Shown: positions 24,498-31,209 of the stretch, in pieces
Numbering within the stretch: the first letter of the stretch is position 1
How the letters are laid out: the number at the start of each line of letters is the position of its first letter
Assembly (NCBI RefSeq): GCF_039839275.1
Contig: NZ_JBDOQP010000003.1
Coordinates: 1-64,000, forward strand
Origin: Aerobium sp039839275
GTDB lineage: Bacteria; Pseudomonadota; Alphaproteobacteria; Rhizobiales; Rhizobiaceae
Direction: 5' to 3'
Length of the DNA stretch: 64,000 nt
Position numbers and translations under genes: made by a program
Notes under the pieces: model-generated
Databases searched by the model: none
What the model was told of the DNA's origin: nothing
Seen by the model: the letters and a program-made list of their open reading frames with translations, nothing else

Positions 24498-25889
24498 TCA
24501 CCACGACGTGGCGCGCTGGGTGGATGGGGATGGGGTGCGGATTTTCAGAAGCCCTGTCGGCACGTTCGTGCCCGCCTCGGCAAAGCTGCCAACCGGCAAG
24601 TCGCGCCATTCGCCTTTCAGCTCGCCGTGGTCGTAGTGCGCAGTCGCTGGGAGGATCGAGACAAGCGTTCCGCCAGGCTTCAGGAACTGCAGTGCATGAC
24701 GGATGTGCTTGACGTAGTGCCGGCCATAAAATGGCGGGTTCATCACCACGAGGTCATACTCAGGCTTGGCGGGGCAATCGAGAAAGTTGGCCTTCAGAAC
24801 GCTATGGCCCTTCGCCCTCGCCTCTGCGGCTCTGCCAGCATGGTATTCGATACCGAATGCGCGATGACCACGAGCCCGGATGCCGTCCATGATCCGACCA
24901 TCGCCGCAGGACGGTTCGAGGATGCGTGATGGCTCAGGGGAATTGTTGCGCCATTCCTTCAGGTCGATGATACCAGCGAACTCAAGAGCGCGATCGATCA
25001 CGTCTTGCGGTGACCAATAGAACTGCAGATCCTTTGACACCGCCGTGCCGGTGCGCGGCTTGGCGCCCTCTTCCTCGGCGTCCGGCAGCACCTCGCCATA
25101 GAACTCAGCAAGAGCGCGGTTGATGTCCTTCAGCGTCTCAGGCGCGAAGAACACGTGCGCGTTGCCGTTGCCGAAAAGGCGGATCGTTAGGCCACGATCT
25201 AAAGTCTGATACTCGTCGGCCTTGCCATAGCGCTCCGGCGCGACATAGACCCGCCCATCAAGAATGGCATCATCGCCGCGACGGTGCGCAACGCTGATCG
25301 CATTGAACTCGACATGCTCCATAAGCGGCTGGCCGCGATATGAAGCGAGCGCGTTGACAATGTCGCGCAGCTTGTCGCGCCCATAAGTGCCGGAATAGTC
25401 TCCGAAGCTCGACAGGATCACGCGTTTTGGCAGGCCTTTGACGCCAATCTTGACCTTTGAATGGGATTTATATGCGGGGTCCAGGGCGGCGAATGTCTCG
25501 GCAAGACCGCGAAGGATATGCGAACGCGGGTTCTCCAGGTACGGCCCGAACGTCGCCTTGGCGTTCTCAAACGTGAGCGGCGGCGGATCAGCCAACGTCC
25601 GCTCGAACAGCTTCTTGTCTCGCGCGCTGGCGATCATGTCGATGTTCAGACGGCTATATATGGCCTTCCATCCCGAAGAGAGCAGGTTCTTTTGCATCTC
25701 GCGAGCGTGGACGTAGGCTTTGCCGCGCAGCACAGGGTTCACGTAGGTGCCCATGATGGTGCCGGCCATTTCAATCGCGGTGCAGGCGTCGTCATACGCC
25801 TTGATGGCATCCTCAACACCGGCAGCCTTCCTGTCATATTCATCGATCAGGTCGAGAACCGTGCTCTGCTTCGCGAGGGCATTCATCAT
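24498..25889 (-). CDS. DUF4942 domain protein with class I SAM methyltransferase domain
   Basis: 463 aa from ATG 25889, next to a second ATG and overlapping the upstream stop; the frame is also open from TTG 25895. Residues about 1-265 are DUF4942-like (YGKADEYQTLDRGLTIRLFGNGNAHVFF). Residues 290-445 carry the methyltransferase: SRILEPSCGDGRIMDGI (SAM motif), HRAFGIEYHAG, and catalytic YDLVVMNPPFYG (NPPF type, N6-adenine). Such fused proteins are common in temperate phages and plasmids as orphan adenine methylases. It is the second methylase of this operon. Modification target unknown. Confidence 0.88.
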   Translation of the reverse strand: MMNALAKQSTVLDLIDEYDRKAAGVEDAIKAYDDACTAIEMAGTIMGTYVNPVLRGKAYVHAREMQKNLLSSGWKAIYSRLNIDMIASARDKKLFERTLADPPPLTFENAKATFGPYLENPRSHILRGLAETFAALDPAYKSHSKVKIGVKGLPKRVILSSFGDYSGTYGRDKLRDIVNALASYRGQPLMEHVEFNAISVAHRRGDDAILDGRVYVAPERYGKADEYQTLDRGLTIRLFGNGNAHVFFAPETLKDINRALAEFYGEVLPDAEEEGAKPRTGTAVSKDLQFYWSPQDVIDRALEFAGIIDLKEWRNNSPEPSRILEPSCGDGRIMDGIRARGHRAFGIEYHAGRAAEARAKGHSVLKANFLDCPAKPEYDLVVMNPPFYGRHYVKHIRHALQFLKPGGTLVSILPATAHYDHGELKGEWRDLPVGSFAEAGTNVPTGLLKIRTPSPSTQRATSW

Positions 25890-26032
25890 CACCAAGACCC
25901 CGCCGTTGCTCGAGTTGTCGGACGGCCGCTCAGGCCGGTGTACGCATCGGCTCCGAACACGGCCGACACAACGAACAGGAGGGAGGCGACGGCAGCGAGA
26001 ACGAAGACGGCGCGGCGGGGCGCGTGCCTCAT
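25889..26032 (-). CDS. 47-aa single-pass membrane protein
   Basis: From ATG 26032, which follows the upstream stop by 4 nt, ending by overlap with the DUF4942 gene start. Basic N-terminus (MRHAPRRA), one hydrophobic helix (VFVLAAVASLLFVVSAVFG, residues 9-27) and a short polar tail. The basic-in orientation suggests the N-terminus in the cytoplasm. One of several tiny membrane proteins in this operon. Function unknown. Confidence 0.5.
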   Translation of the reverse strand: MRHAPRRAVFVLAAVASLLFVVSAVFGADAYTGLSGRPTTRATAGSW

Positions 26033-26036
26033 TCGT

Positions 26037-26378
26037 TCAATCGCGAGCATCGCCCCCGAAACGCCTCTCCGAAGCATGCTTCTGATCAACCGCATGGGAT
26101 TTCCTCATTGCGAGCCGTTCGGCGTCGTACCGGTCGGCTGCTTGTTCGTTGGCTTCGCAGGCACGCTCGTATGCAGACCGGAGCCGGCGATAAGCCTCGC
26201 CAGACACGTCGCTCATGGTCTGCCAGCGGTCCCAGATTCGCTTGGCATAAGACGGCTCAATTCCAGCCGCCCTTGCTGCCCTGTCTCGCGCCGCGCTCCA
26301 TGTGTCGCCACGGCCCCGATGATGGGAACGGGCGAGCGCATTGAGGTAGTCGGCGCTCTCCTGCACTGCGGTACTCAT
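26037..26378 (-). CDS. Unknown alpha-helical protein
   Basis: 113 aa from ATG 26378 (MSTAVQESADYLNALARSHH), preceded by GGAGG and overlapping the stop of the gene before it (ATGA); a start at 26429 is possible. Rich in charged helices (AARDRAARAAGIEPSYAKRIWDRWQTM, YRRLRSAYERACEANEQAADRYDAERLAMRKSH). The segment AAGIEPSYAKRIW looks helix-turn-helix-like, so DNA binding is possible. Confidence 0.6.
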   Translation of the reverse strand: MSTAVQESADYLNALARSHHRGRGDTWSAARDRAARAAGIEPSYAKRIWDRWQTMSDVSGEAYRRLRSAYERACEANEQAADRYDAERLAMRKSHAVDQKHASERRFGGDARD

Positions 26379-26578
26379 GACGCCTCCGCCACATTTCGTG
26401 TCGGTTTCGACACATCTTTTGTCGGACATAGAACATCTCCACGCATACTCTGATCAGCGTGAAGACCCGGGCCGGCTTGGTTTCGAGTGCCGGTCAGGAA
26501 ACAGTTGAAAGGGATATCGAATGGATCGAACCGCACGCTTGCAGGCACAGAGGCCGATCCAATTGGAGTTGTTCTCAT
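26375..26578 (-). CDS. Possible 67-aa protein
   Basis: ATG 26578 overlaps the preceding stop (ATGA) and the TGA at 26375 overlaps the next start (ATGA), so the frame fills the gap exactly. The sequence (FDPFDIPFNCFLTGTRNQAGPG) is not low-complexity, but third-position GC is lower than in neighbours. Coupling at both ends is the main support. No family recognised. Confidence 0.4.
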   Translation of the reverse strand: MRTTPIGSASVPASVRFDPFDIPFNCFLTGTRNQAGPGLHADQSMRGDVLCPTKDVSKPTRNVAEAS

Positions 26579-26769
26579 CGCTGCACACTCCGGTGAACAG
26601 CACTCGCCATCACCAGAACGATCGCGGCGCCAACCGCTATCGGCCAGCAAATGCAAACTGCCCATTCACGGAGGCCCGCGGGTATATCCCTGCCCTGGGC
26701 GTCCCGGCCTACAGCCGTGATCGCGCCGATAACGCCTAGGGCGTAGAGGGATGCGGCGAGCCCGGTCAT
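26575..26769 (-). CDS. 64-aa two-pass membrane protein
   Basis: From ATG 26769, overlapping the stop of the preceding gene. Two hydrophobic helices (LAASLYALGVIGAITAV, residues 4-20, and AVCICWPIAVGAAIVLVMAS, residues 37-56) flank a polar loop (GRDAQGRDIPAGLREW). No holin-neighbour genes are present, so a lysis role is not supported; superinfection-related or unknown roles remain open. Confidence 0.6.
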   Translation of the reverse strand: MTGLAASLYALGVIGAITAVGRDAQGRDIPAGLREWAVCICWPIAVGAAIVLVMASAVHRSVQR

Positions 26770-27074
26770 GCGGCCTCGCGATCATCAAGGATGGCGTCGA
26801 CCATGTTTTCGCGAGCGACCGTTTCGATGATGGCCTGCGCCAACTCATTCGGCGTCATTTCGCGGATGTCGGCTGCCTCGCGGAGCAAGTCAGCCACGGC
26901 CTTGCCCAGATACACAACGCGAGACGGCTGCTTCTTCGGAGGGAGGACCAGCCGATTGCGCTTGGCCGTCGCCACCACATACTCACGCATGCACCCGAGC
27001 GCCGCGGCTATATCGCTTGCACACCATTCCGGATGGGCTTGATGAGCCGCAATGACCTCGTGCTTCGTCGTCAT
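26766..27074 (-). CDS. Small helix-turn-helix protein
   Basis: 102 aa from ATG 27074 (MTTKHEVIAAHQAHPEWCASDIAAALGCMREYVVATAKRNRLVLP), which overlaps the preceding stop. Residues 16-42 form a plausible helix-turn-helix of the sigma-70-like region 4 type. The C-terminal half (MTPNELAQAIIETVARENMVDAILDD) is helical. Likely an early regulator of DNA or transcription. Confidence 0.65.
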   Translation of the reverse strand: MTTKHEVIAAHQAHPEWCASDIAAALGCMREYVVATAKRNRLVLPPKKQPSRVVYLGKAVADLLREAADIREMTPNELAQAIIETVARENMVDAILDDREAA

Positions 27075-27424
27075 CGCGGCGCACCCCCAACAAGACGCGC
27101 ACCGGCATTTGCGCCGGCGGCGCGAGTTTCCGCACCTGAGGGAACACCATGGGCTTGATGGTGCGGGTTGGGATCGCCTACCGACGCTATAGGTCCGCCT
27201 GCGTCGGTGTTGGATGGGGCATGCGGCCATGGATCACGAGGGCGCCATGCCCAGACGATGATCTCGACTGGTTCGTTTCGGCTGTATTCGAGCCAGCGCC
27301 CGTCCGGCTGCTTTGCCGCGTATCGAGGGAAACCGGCGGTAGCCTCTGGATAGCGGCCAACCACGTTCAAAACCTCGTGGATCGGCGCGTCATCGACATC
27401 GAAGCGCCATTCGCTCGACACCAT
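27071..27424 (-). CDS. Unknown protein
   Basis: 117 aa from ATG 27424 with a strong GGAGG site 5 nt upstream, overlapping the stop of the 34-aa gene. Begins MVSSEWRFDVDDAPIHEVLNVVGRYPEATAGFPRYAAKQPDGRWLEYSR, ending in a proline-rich tail. The WRF-D-DAP(I/V) opening resembles short phage proteins of the DUF551-like group. Function unknown. Confidence 0.55.
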   Translation of the reverse strand: MVSSEWRFDVDDAPIHEVLNVVGRYPEATAGFPRYAAKQPDGRWLEYSRNEPVEIIVWAWRPRDPWPHAPSNTDAGGPIASVGDPNPHHQAHGVPSGAETRAAGANAGARLVGGAPR

Positions 27425-27528
27425 CACGCCCTCCCCCTCGCCTTGTTCCAGCGATAGCCGGCAATGGCCCACAACAGCGTCAGGGTGAAGGAAAGGGACA
27501 GCCAGGTAAGGGCGAGGGTCGCGATCAT
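27424..27528 (-). CDS. 34-aa single-pass membrane protein
   Basis: ATG 27528 overlaps the stop of the upstream regulator (TGATG) and its own stop overlaps the next ATG (TGATG), so it is translationally coupled on both sides. Sequence is a hydrophobic helix (MIATLALTWLSLSFTLTLLW) followed by a basic tail (GYRWNKARGRA). Too short for routine gene calling. Function unknown. Confidence 0.55.
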   Translation of the reverse strand: MIATLALTWLSLSFTLTLLWAIAGYRWNKARGRA

Positions 27529-27824
27529 CAGTCGATCCCCACGAAATGCGTAGGCGCGGACTGCACGGCAATGCGGCGCTCAATCTCGTTCAGCGATGTC
27601 GCCGCGCTGGAGATGAACGGCGTCGACACACCCCTCAGTATCCAGTCGATCGACTTGCCCAACGTCAGAGAGACGTCGACCAGCCTGTTGGCCTCCGGCA
27701 GGGTGAAACCAGATTCCCATTGAGCAATCGCGCTGCGCGTGACGTCGAGCCTGTCGGCAAGGTCGGCCTGCCGAAGCCCAACGGCGTTGCGCGCGGCCTT
27801 GATGCGTTCGCCGACGGTCCTCAT
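27528..27824 (-). CDS. XRE-family transcriptional regulator (second)
   Basis: 98 aa from ATG 27824, overlapping the stop of the first XRE gene. Residues 1-60 are a clear XRE helix-turn-helix (GERIKAARNAVGLRQADLADRLDVTRSAIAQWESGFTLPEANRLVDVS). It is the second gene of the leftward operon, where CII- or Cro-like activators are found in lambdoid phages. Whether it acts as an activator or a second repressor is unknown. Confidence 0.85.
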   Translation of the reverse strand: MRTVGERIKAARNAVGLRQADLADRLDVTRSAIAQWESGFTLPEANRLVDVSLTLGKSIDWILRGVSTPFISSAATSLNEIERRIAVQSAPTHFVGID

Positions 27825-28030
27825 GCCGCCTCTCCCGCGCTGGCTGGCTCGAAGAAGTCGTCGGCGGTAACCTGCCCGCCAGTCTTCTCCTTGATGAGCA
27901 TGATGAGATCCAGCCGGGGAGACCTCTCGCCCTTCAACAGGCGCGTGATGGTCGACGGCGCGACACCAATCTCAGCCGCAAAAGCGGACGGCTTGACCTG
28001 GTTTTCCGAGAGGTATGTTTCGAGCTTCAT
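27821..28030 (-). CDS. Cro-like XRE regulator (first gene of leftward operon)
   Basis: 69 aa from ATG 28030 (MKLETYLSENQVKPSAFAAEIGVAPSTITRLLKGERSP). The XRE fold is evident and its length is typical for Cro. The gene is divergent to the S24 repressor across the operator array, exactly the Cro position. The presumed promoter has TTGACA at 28065-28060 on this strand, 29 nt before the ATG, so the transcript would have almost no leader. Confidence 0.88.
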   Translation of the reverse strand: MKLETYLSENQVKPSAFAAEIGVAPSTITRLLKGERSPRLDLIMLIKEKTGGQVTADDFFEPASAGEAA

Positions 28031-28039
28031 GCATCATGT

Positions 28040-28111
28040 TTGCCATGTGGCAACATTCTTGTCAATTGGCAATTTGCCAATTGGCGCTGGCGCGCTTTTG
28101 CCAATTGGCGA
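28040..28111. promoter_or_regulatory. Operator array between repressor and Cro-like genes (four palindromes)
   Basis: Four 14-bp sites of form TTGCC-N4-GGCAA: 28040-28053 (TTGCCATGTGGCAA), 28059-28072 (TTGTCAATTGGCAA), 28074-28087 (TTGCCAATTGGCGC) and 28098-28111 (TTGCCAATTGGCGA). Centre spacings are 19, 15 and 24 bp. The leftward -35 (TTGACA, 28065-28060) lies inside the second site, and the fourth is 12 bp before the repressor ATG, fitting autoregulation. Inferred binding protein: the S24 repressor and/or the Cro-like protein. Confidence 0.85.
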
Positions 28112-28123
28112 ATAAGATCGCCG

Positions 28124-28807
28124 ATGGTCAATCAGATACGAAACCTGCGGAAAGACCGCGATATTACGCTCGAGCGCCTGGCAGAGATGACCGGCATATC
28201 GGTCAGCTACCTATCGCGGATCGAAAGCAACAAGCGCGGGCTCAGCTTGGAAAACGTGATTTCGATCGCCCGCGCCCTCGCCGTCGAACCCGAGGAAATC
28301 AGCGATGAGTTCGACGCGGCCGATCTTGAGCAGGCGCGCAACCTGGCGGTGTTCGGCAACGAGCCCGGTCAGAAGGGCGATATCCCGAACTTCACCATCC
28401 ACGCCGGCATGGGGCCTGGCGGTGCGCTCAGCGTCATGCGTAACGACGCCGGGGAAGTGTATGCCGAGCACAGCGACGGGTTCTGGAGCTTCCCCGATGC
28501 GGTTAAGGCTGGCTGGCGAAACATGTCGCGGATATACGCGATGCCCGTCACCGGTGACAGCATGGAGCCGACGCTGCCGAGCGGATCGTTCGTGTTCGTG
28601 GATACCTCGCACATCGTCCCGGCGCCGGAAGACCTGTATGCGCTCGACTATGGCGACGGGCTGATGATCAAGCGTGTGAAACTGGTACCGCGCACCGACA
28701 AGATCCTGATCATCTCGGACAACGAGCGCTACGGCACCGACGAGCTTTTGCGCGAAGAGGTCCGCGTCTACGGGAGGGTGGTGGCATGGTTTCAATGGCG
28801 AGGGTGA
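28124..28807 (+). CDS. CI-like repressor (XRE helix-turn-helix plus S24 peptidase domain)
   Basis: 227 aa from ATG 28124 (MVNQIRNLRKDRD). Residues 5-55 are XRE (ITLERLAEMTGISVSYLSRIESNKRGLSLENVISIARAL). Residues about 130-220 form a LexA-like S24 domain with catalytic S146 (PVTGDSMEPT) and lysine K183 (MIKRVKL); A94-G95 in HAGMGPGG is a plausible autocleavage site. It should repress both operator arrays and be inactivated by RecA-stimulated self-cleavage during DNA damage. Its start lies 12 bp after the last operator. Confidence 0.94.
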   Translation: MVNQIRNLRKDRDITLERLAEMTGISVSYLSRIESNKRGLSLENVISIARALAVEPEEISDEFDAADLEQARNLAVFGNEPGQKGDIPNFTIHAGMGPGGALSVMRNDAGEVYAEHSDGFWSFPDAVKAGWRNMSRIYAMPVTGDSMEPTLPSGSFVFVDTSHIVPAPEDLYALDYGDGLMIKRVKLVPRTDKILIISDNERYGTDELLREEVRVYGRVVAWFQWRG

Positions 28808-29115
28808 TTGCCATCTTGCTCGTCTGTGGGACCGCGACCCAGGCGATCGCGAATGACAATTTCCAGTTCTCGGCGGCTTCGTTCGTCGACGCTTGCACGC
28901 GAGCAGACCAGAGCTGGGTGAGTTTCTGCGATGGTTACATCCAAGCCACCATTGACAACTTGCGGCCCTCAGACGCGGTTTGCCTGCCCGACGGCCTAAG
29001 CAGGTCCCGTCTGGTATCGTTGGGCGAACAAGTTCTTTCAGCATCCTCCGAATTGAGAGACCACAACGCGCAGGACGCCCTCAGGGTTGTGCTGCGGGCG
29101 GCGTTTCCGTGCTAA
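28786..29115 (+). CDS. Rap1a/Tai-like secreted protein in the rex position
   Basis: 109 aa from ATG 28786, overlapping the repressor by 22 bp, with GGGAGG 8 nt upstream. A signal peptide (residues 1-22, cleavage after AIA) precedes a mature part with FVDACTRADQSWVSFCDGYIQATID, the F-x3-C-x(10)-FC-x-GY-I pattern of Rap1a/Tai proteins (C37, C48, Y51), and a closing FPC. Rap1a proteins are periplasmic immunity factors against type VI amidase effectors. Being co-transcribed with CI it should be made in lysogens, so it may alter host fitness or exclude other phages; that is inference. Confidence 0.7.
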   Translation: MVSMARVIAILLVCGTATQAIANDNFQFSAASFVDACTRADQSWVSFCDGYIQATIDNLRPSDAVCLPDGLSRSRLVSLGEQVLSASSELRDHNAQDALRVVLRAAFPC

Positions 29116-29276
29116 TCTCTTTCGCCCTCGCCACCGACGAAGCCATCGCCCTGCGCCGGATGGCTGCCGAGATGAACGTCGAGCTGCCAGAGGCCGCGCA
29201 AGCTGCACTGCGCGATTGGCTCGTCGGACATGGGTATCTCGAATTGCCGGAAGCGGCGAATAACGACGAGGATTGA
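29109..29276 (+). CDS. 55-aa protein of unknown function
   Basis: GTG 29109 overlaps the stop of the Rap1a-like gene. Sequence is mostly helical (TDEAIALRRMAAEMNVELPEAAQAALRDWLVGHGYL) and looks like ribbon-helix-helix or toxin-antitoxin-type small proteins, but with no basic DNA-binding strand. Third gene of the repressor transcript. Confidence 0.5.
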   Translation: MLISFALATDEAIALRRMAAEMNVELPEAAQAALRDWLVGHGYLELPEAANNDED

Positions 29277-29374
29277 GACATCCTCAGCCCCTATCCCTTG
29301 GTTCTATAATACTCCCCCTCAGAGCCTGATATCTGGGAGAGAAACCTTTATGGATTGTGCCTTTGTGTATTCAT

Positions 29375-29415
29375 GTGACATGGGTGTCACTTCCACAAGG
29401 TGACATGGGTGTCAC
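29375..29415. repeat. Two identical 16-bp inverted repeats in the convergent intergenic region
   Basis: GTGACATGGGTGTCAC occurs at 29375-29390 and again at 29400-29415 (25-bp period). Each is GTGACA-N4-TGTCAC. They sit 2-43 bp from the stop of the HTH gene and downstream of the repressor operon, so they could be a terminator or, because the repeat unit is exact, a protein binding site. No U-tract follows. Confidence 0.7.
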
Positions 29416-29417
29416 TT

Positions 29418-29741
29418 TCAGAGCCAAGGGAAAACAAGCTCGTACTTGTTCACGGCCTTCTTCAAGCCGCGCCGCGCGTCCCGCCTGACCAGCAACAATC
29501 CCTCCCCTTCGAGCTTTTGAACCGCGCGCATCACTGTCCGCGCGCTCACCCCGAGCTTTTCGGCGATTGTGCTCACCTGATACCAGGTCTGGCGTGATCC
29601 ATCGGCGCTGATCCGGCGCGCGATCCAGATGCCTATGAGCCGTTCGGTCGGGTGTAGGTCCGTCCGCTCTGAAAGGAAGTCCTCCCACATATCGCGGCGG
29701 CGGTAGAAGCCGGTGGCTTCGCTCTCGTTGTGCTTCAGCAT
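29418..29741 (-). CDS. Helix-turn-helix protein (HTH_36-like)
   Basis: 107 aa from ATG 29741. The core (TERLIGIWIARRISADGSRQTWYQVSTIAEKLGVSARTVMRAVQKLEGEGLLLVRRDARRGLKK) is a winged helix-turn-helix of the HTH_36 type found in phage replication initiators and regulators. It is transcribed away from the second operator array and toward the repressor operon, so it may regulate or initiate replication. Its gene start faces 27 bp of DNA before the first operator at 29769. Confidence 0.75.
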   Translation of the reverse strand: MLKHNESEATGFYRRRDMWEDFLSERTDLHPTERLIGIWIARRISADGSRQTWYQVSTIAEKLGVSARTVMRAVQKLEGEGLLLVRRDARRGLKKAVNKYELVFPWL

Positions 29742-29768
29742 TCCGCCTTGTAGCGCGCGCCATTATTT

Positions 29769-29816
29769 TTGCCAATCGGCAATTTGCCAGTTGACACATT
29801 AATTGCCACGTGGCAA
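29769..29816. promoter_or_regulatory. Second operator array upstream of the rightward early operon
   Basis: Three sites of the same palindrome: TTGCCAATCGGCAA (29769-29782), TTGCCAGTTGACAC (29784-29797) and TTGCCACGTGGCAA (29803-29816), centres 15 and 19 bp apart. TTGACA (29791-29796) lies within the second site, followed by 6 bp and then the third site, identical to the spacing of the first array read on the other strand. The rightward operon starts at 29865. Both arrays therefore look like paired OR and OL elements. Confidence 0.85.
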
Positions 29817-29864
29817 AACTCCCCCCATCACCGACCGACACCCGGTCACCCGATGGAGAGCACC

Positions 29865-30290
29865 ATGAACGCCTTCACGAGAACTGCAGAGAGCTTCGCC
29901 AGTGCGCTTGCCGGCCATCCGGTACGCGGCGGCTATGAAGCGCTGCGCCAGATCGTTGACCTTTATGACAACGACGACGCCATCGCCCGTGAGTATGCCG
30001 AGGAGGCGTTCAACGCCGGCCGGGCTGCATACTGGTCGAGCGCCACGCATCACAACGCTGTGGCCTGCGAGCTTCTGAACGCGGCCAACCGTGTCGGCTC
30101 GCTGGAAGACGCCATCCGCGCGATCGTTCCGCCGTTCAAGCGGGATCGCATGCAGGTCTACCTCGATGCGCTGGTTCCGCTGAACGAGGCTGCCGAGCGC
30201 GAGCTGTCGGTTGCGTATGCGAAATACACCGCGACGTGGCGGGATGAGCCAGAGTTGGCGATGCGCCGGGTTCGGAAGGCGGTGGCGTGA
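29865..30290 (+). CDS. First gene of the rightward early operon, unknown protein
   Basis: 141 aa from ATG 29865 (MNAFTRTAESFASAL), preceded by GGAG at 6 nt; the longer frame opens 29769 by a TTG, within the operators. The sequence is a helical protein (YDNDDAIAREYAEEAFNAGRAAYWSSATHHNAVACELLNAANRVGS). Its place just after the operator array makes it an early product, in a position where antirepressors or anti-termination proteins occur in lambdoid phages. No family recognised. Confidence 0.65.
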   Translation: MNAFTRTAESFASALAGHPVRGGYEALRQIVDLYDNDDAIAREYAEEAFNAGRAAYWSSATHHNAVACELLNAANRVGSLEDAIRAIVPPFKRDRMQVYLDALVPLNEAAERELSVAYAKYTATWRDEPELAMRRVRKAVA

Positions 30291-30607
30291 TGGGCACCAT
30301 AGCGCACGTCCGCATCAACACCAGCCAGCGCATGGTGCTGTACCGCGATTTCATCATCCAGGAAGTCCACGGCGGCGAATGGGAGTGGTGCCACGAGGAT
30401 TACACACCCGATACCCCGAATGACGCAGGCACTTGCCAGACGATGTTTGAGTGCATCGACGCCGTCGAGAACTGGCACGACAACCGCGCCGAGGCCGCAT
30501 GGATGGATCAGCAGCAGTCGCTCATGGAAAGCGGCGGTCCCGACAGCAGCACTCATCGGCGCGACATGATCGAAGCCGGTCGCGGACATCTGCTGGGAGA
30601 CCGCTGA
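30290..30607 (+). CDS. Unknown early protein
   Basis: 105 aa from ATG 30290 (TGATG overlap). Begins MGTIAHVRINTSQRMVLYRDFIIQEVHGGEWEWCHEDYTPDTPNDAGTCQTMFECIDAVENWHDN, an alternating strand-helix arrangement with no recognised domain. Confidence 0.6.
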   Translation: MGTIAHVRINTSQRMVLYRDFIIQEVHGGEWEWCHEDYTPDTPNDAGTCQTMFECIDAVENWHDNRAEAAWMDQQQSLMESGGPDSSTHRRDMIEAGRGHLLGDR

Positions 30608-30608
30608 C

Positions 30609-30701
30609 ATGGTCCGCCTCCCCATCCCTTTTGCCCTGATCCTCAGCTTCATCGCCGGAACCGTTCTCGCGGTCGGCCTGCTGGAAAGGCTGCCGATATG
30701 A
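30609..30701 (+). CDS. 30-aa hydrophobic micro-protein
   Basis: From ATG 30609 two bases after the preceding stop, ending with ATGA overlap to the next gene. Sequence is mostly one membrane helix (PFALILSFIAGTVLAVGLLE). Coupled at both ends. Function unknown. Confidence 0.5.
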   Translation: MVRLPIPFALILSFIAGTVLAVGLLERLPI

Positions 30702-31024
30702 GCCGGATAGCGCGCGGTGAGGGTCGACGCCGCTATGACCATTCCTATCAGCTTCGTATGCCGAAGGTGCTGTTCGAGCGGATTAAGGCATCAGCGACAG
30801 CGAAGGAACATGCGGTCAACTCTGAAATCGTTGCCGCACTCATGGCCGCGTATCCCGCGCCTGTCGAGCCGGAGAGCATCAATGCGGCTCTGTTAGAGGC
30901 GTCTCAGGCGATCCTCGATGATTGGTCGCATACCTTGCGAGCGATCGGGCAAGACCCAGCAAGTGCCCCAAGGATCAAGGCACTGGCGACCGCAATAGAA
31001 CGCGCCTCGCGAGGCCAGCCATGA
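30698..31024 (+). CDS. Arc-like ribbon-helix-helix regulator
   Basis: 108 aa from ATG 30698. Residues 15-50 (YQLRMPKVLFERIKASATAKEHAVNSEIVAALMAAYP) follow the Arc pattern: antiparallel strand with alternating polar residues, helix A, then NSEIV helix B. Arc-type proteins are small operator-binding repressors of phage promoters. It overlaps the micro-protein gene and probably autoregulates the early operon (inference). A C-terminal helix follows. Confidence 0.8.
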   Translation: MSRIARGEGRRRYDHSYQLRMPKVLFERIKASATAKEHAVNSEIVAALMAAYPAPVEPESINAALLEASQAILDDWSHTLRAIGQDPASAPRIKALATAIERASRGQP

Positions 31025-31209
31025 CCTGCGACCGCCTCTATCTCGAGCAGGCCGTGGCGGCGCTGGAGCATCAGCCGCGCCCGATGTGGCGCCCCGATCG
31101 CGACGAGCAAGCCGCGGCAATTGAGATTCTTCTCGCATCAGAAATCAGCACCGACCTTCGCCGCGCATTGCGTGAGCGTGAGGCCGAACTTGCCAGGAGG
31201 GCAATATGA
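31021..31209 (+). CDS. Small unknown protein
   Basis: 62 aa from ATG 31021 (ATGA overlap). Sequence MTCDRLYLEQAVAALEHQPRPMWRPDRDEQAAAIEILLASEISTDLRRALREREAELARRA, an alpha-helical pair. No recognised domain. Confidence 0.55.
   Translation: MTCDRLYLEQAVAALEHQPRPMWRPDRDEQAAAIEILLASEISTDLRRALREREAELARRAI

Noticed and set aside
26575..26769. Two-helix membrane protein as a holin
   Set aside because: No endolysin or spanin gene nearby and the gene belongs to the early leftward operon, so lysis function is not supported.
28031..29816. CRISPR-like short repeats
   Set aside because: Repeats are 14-bp palindromes with uneven, short spacing at promoters, typical of operators; no cas genes.
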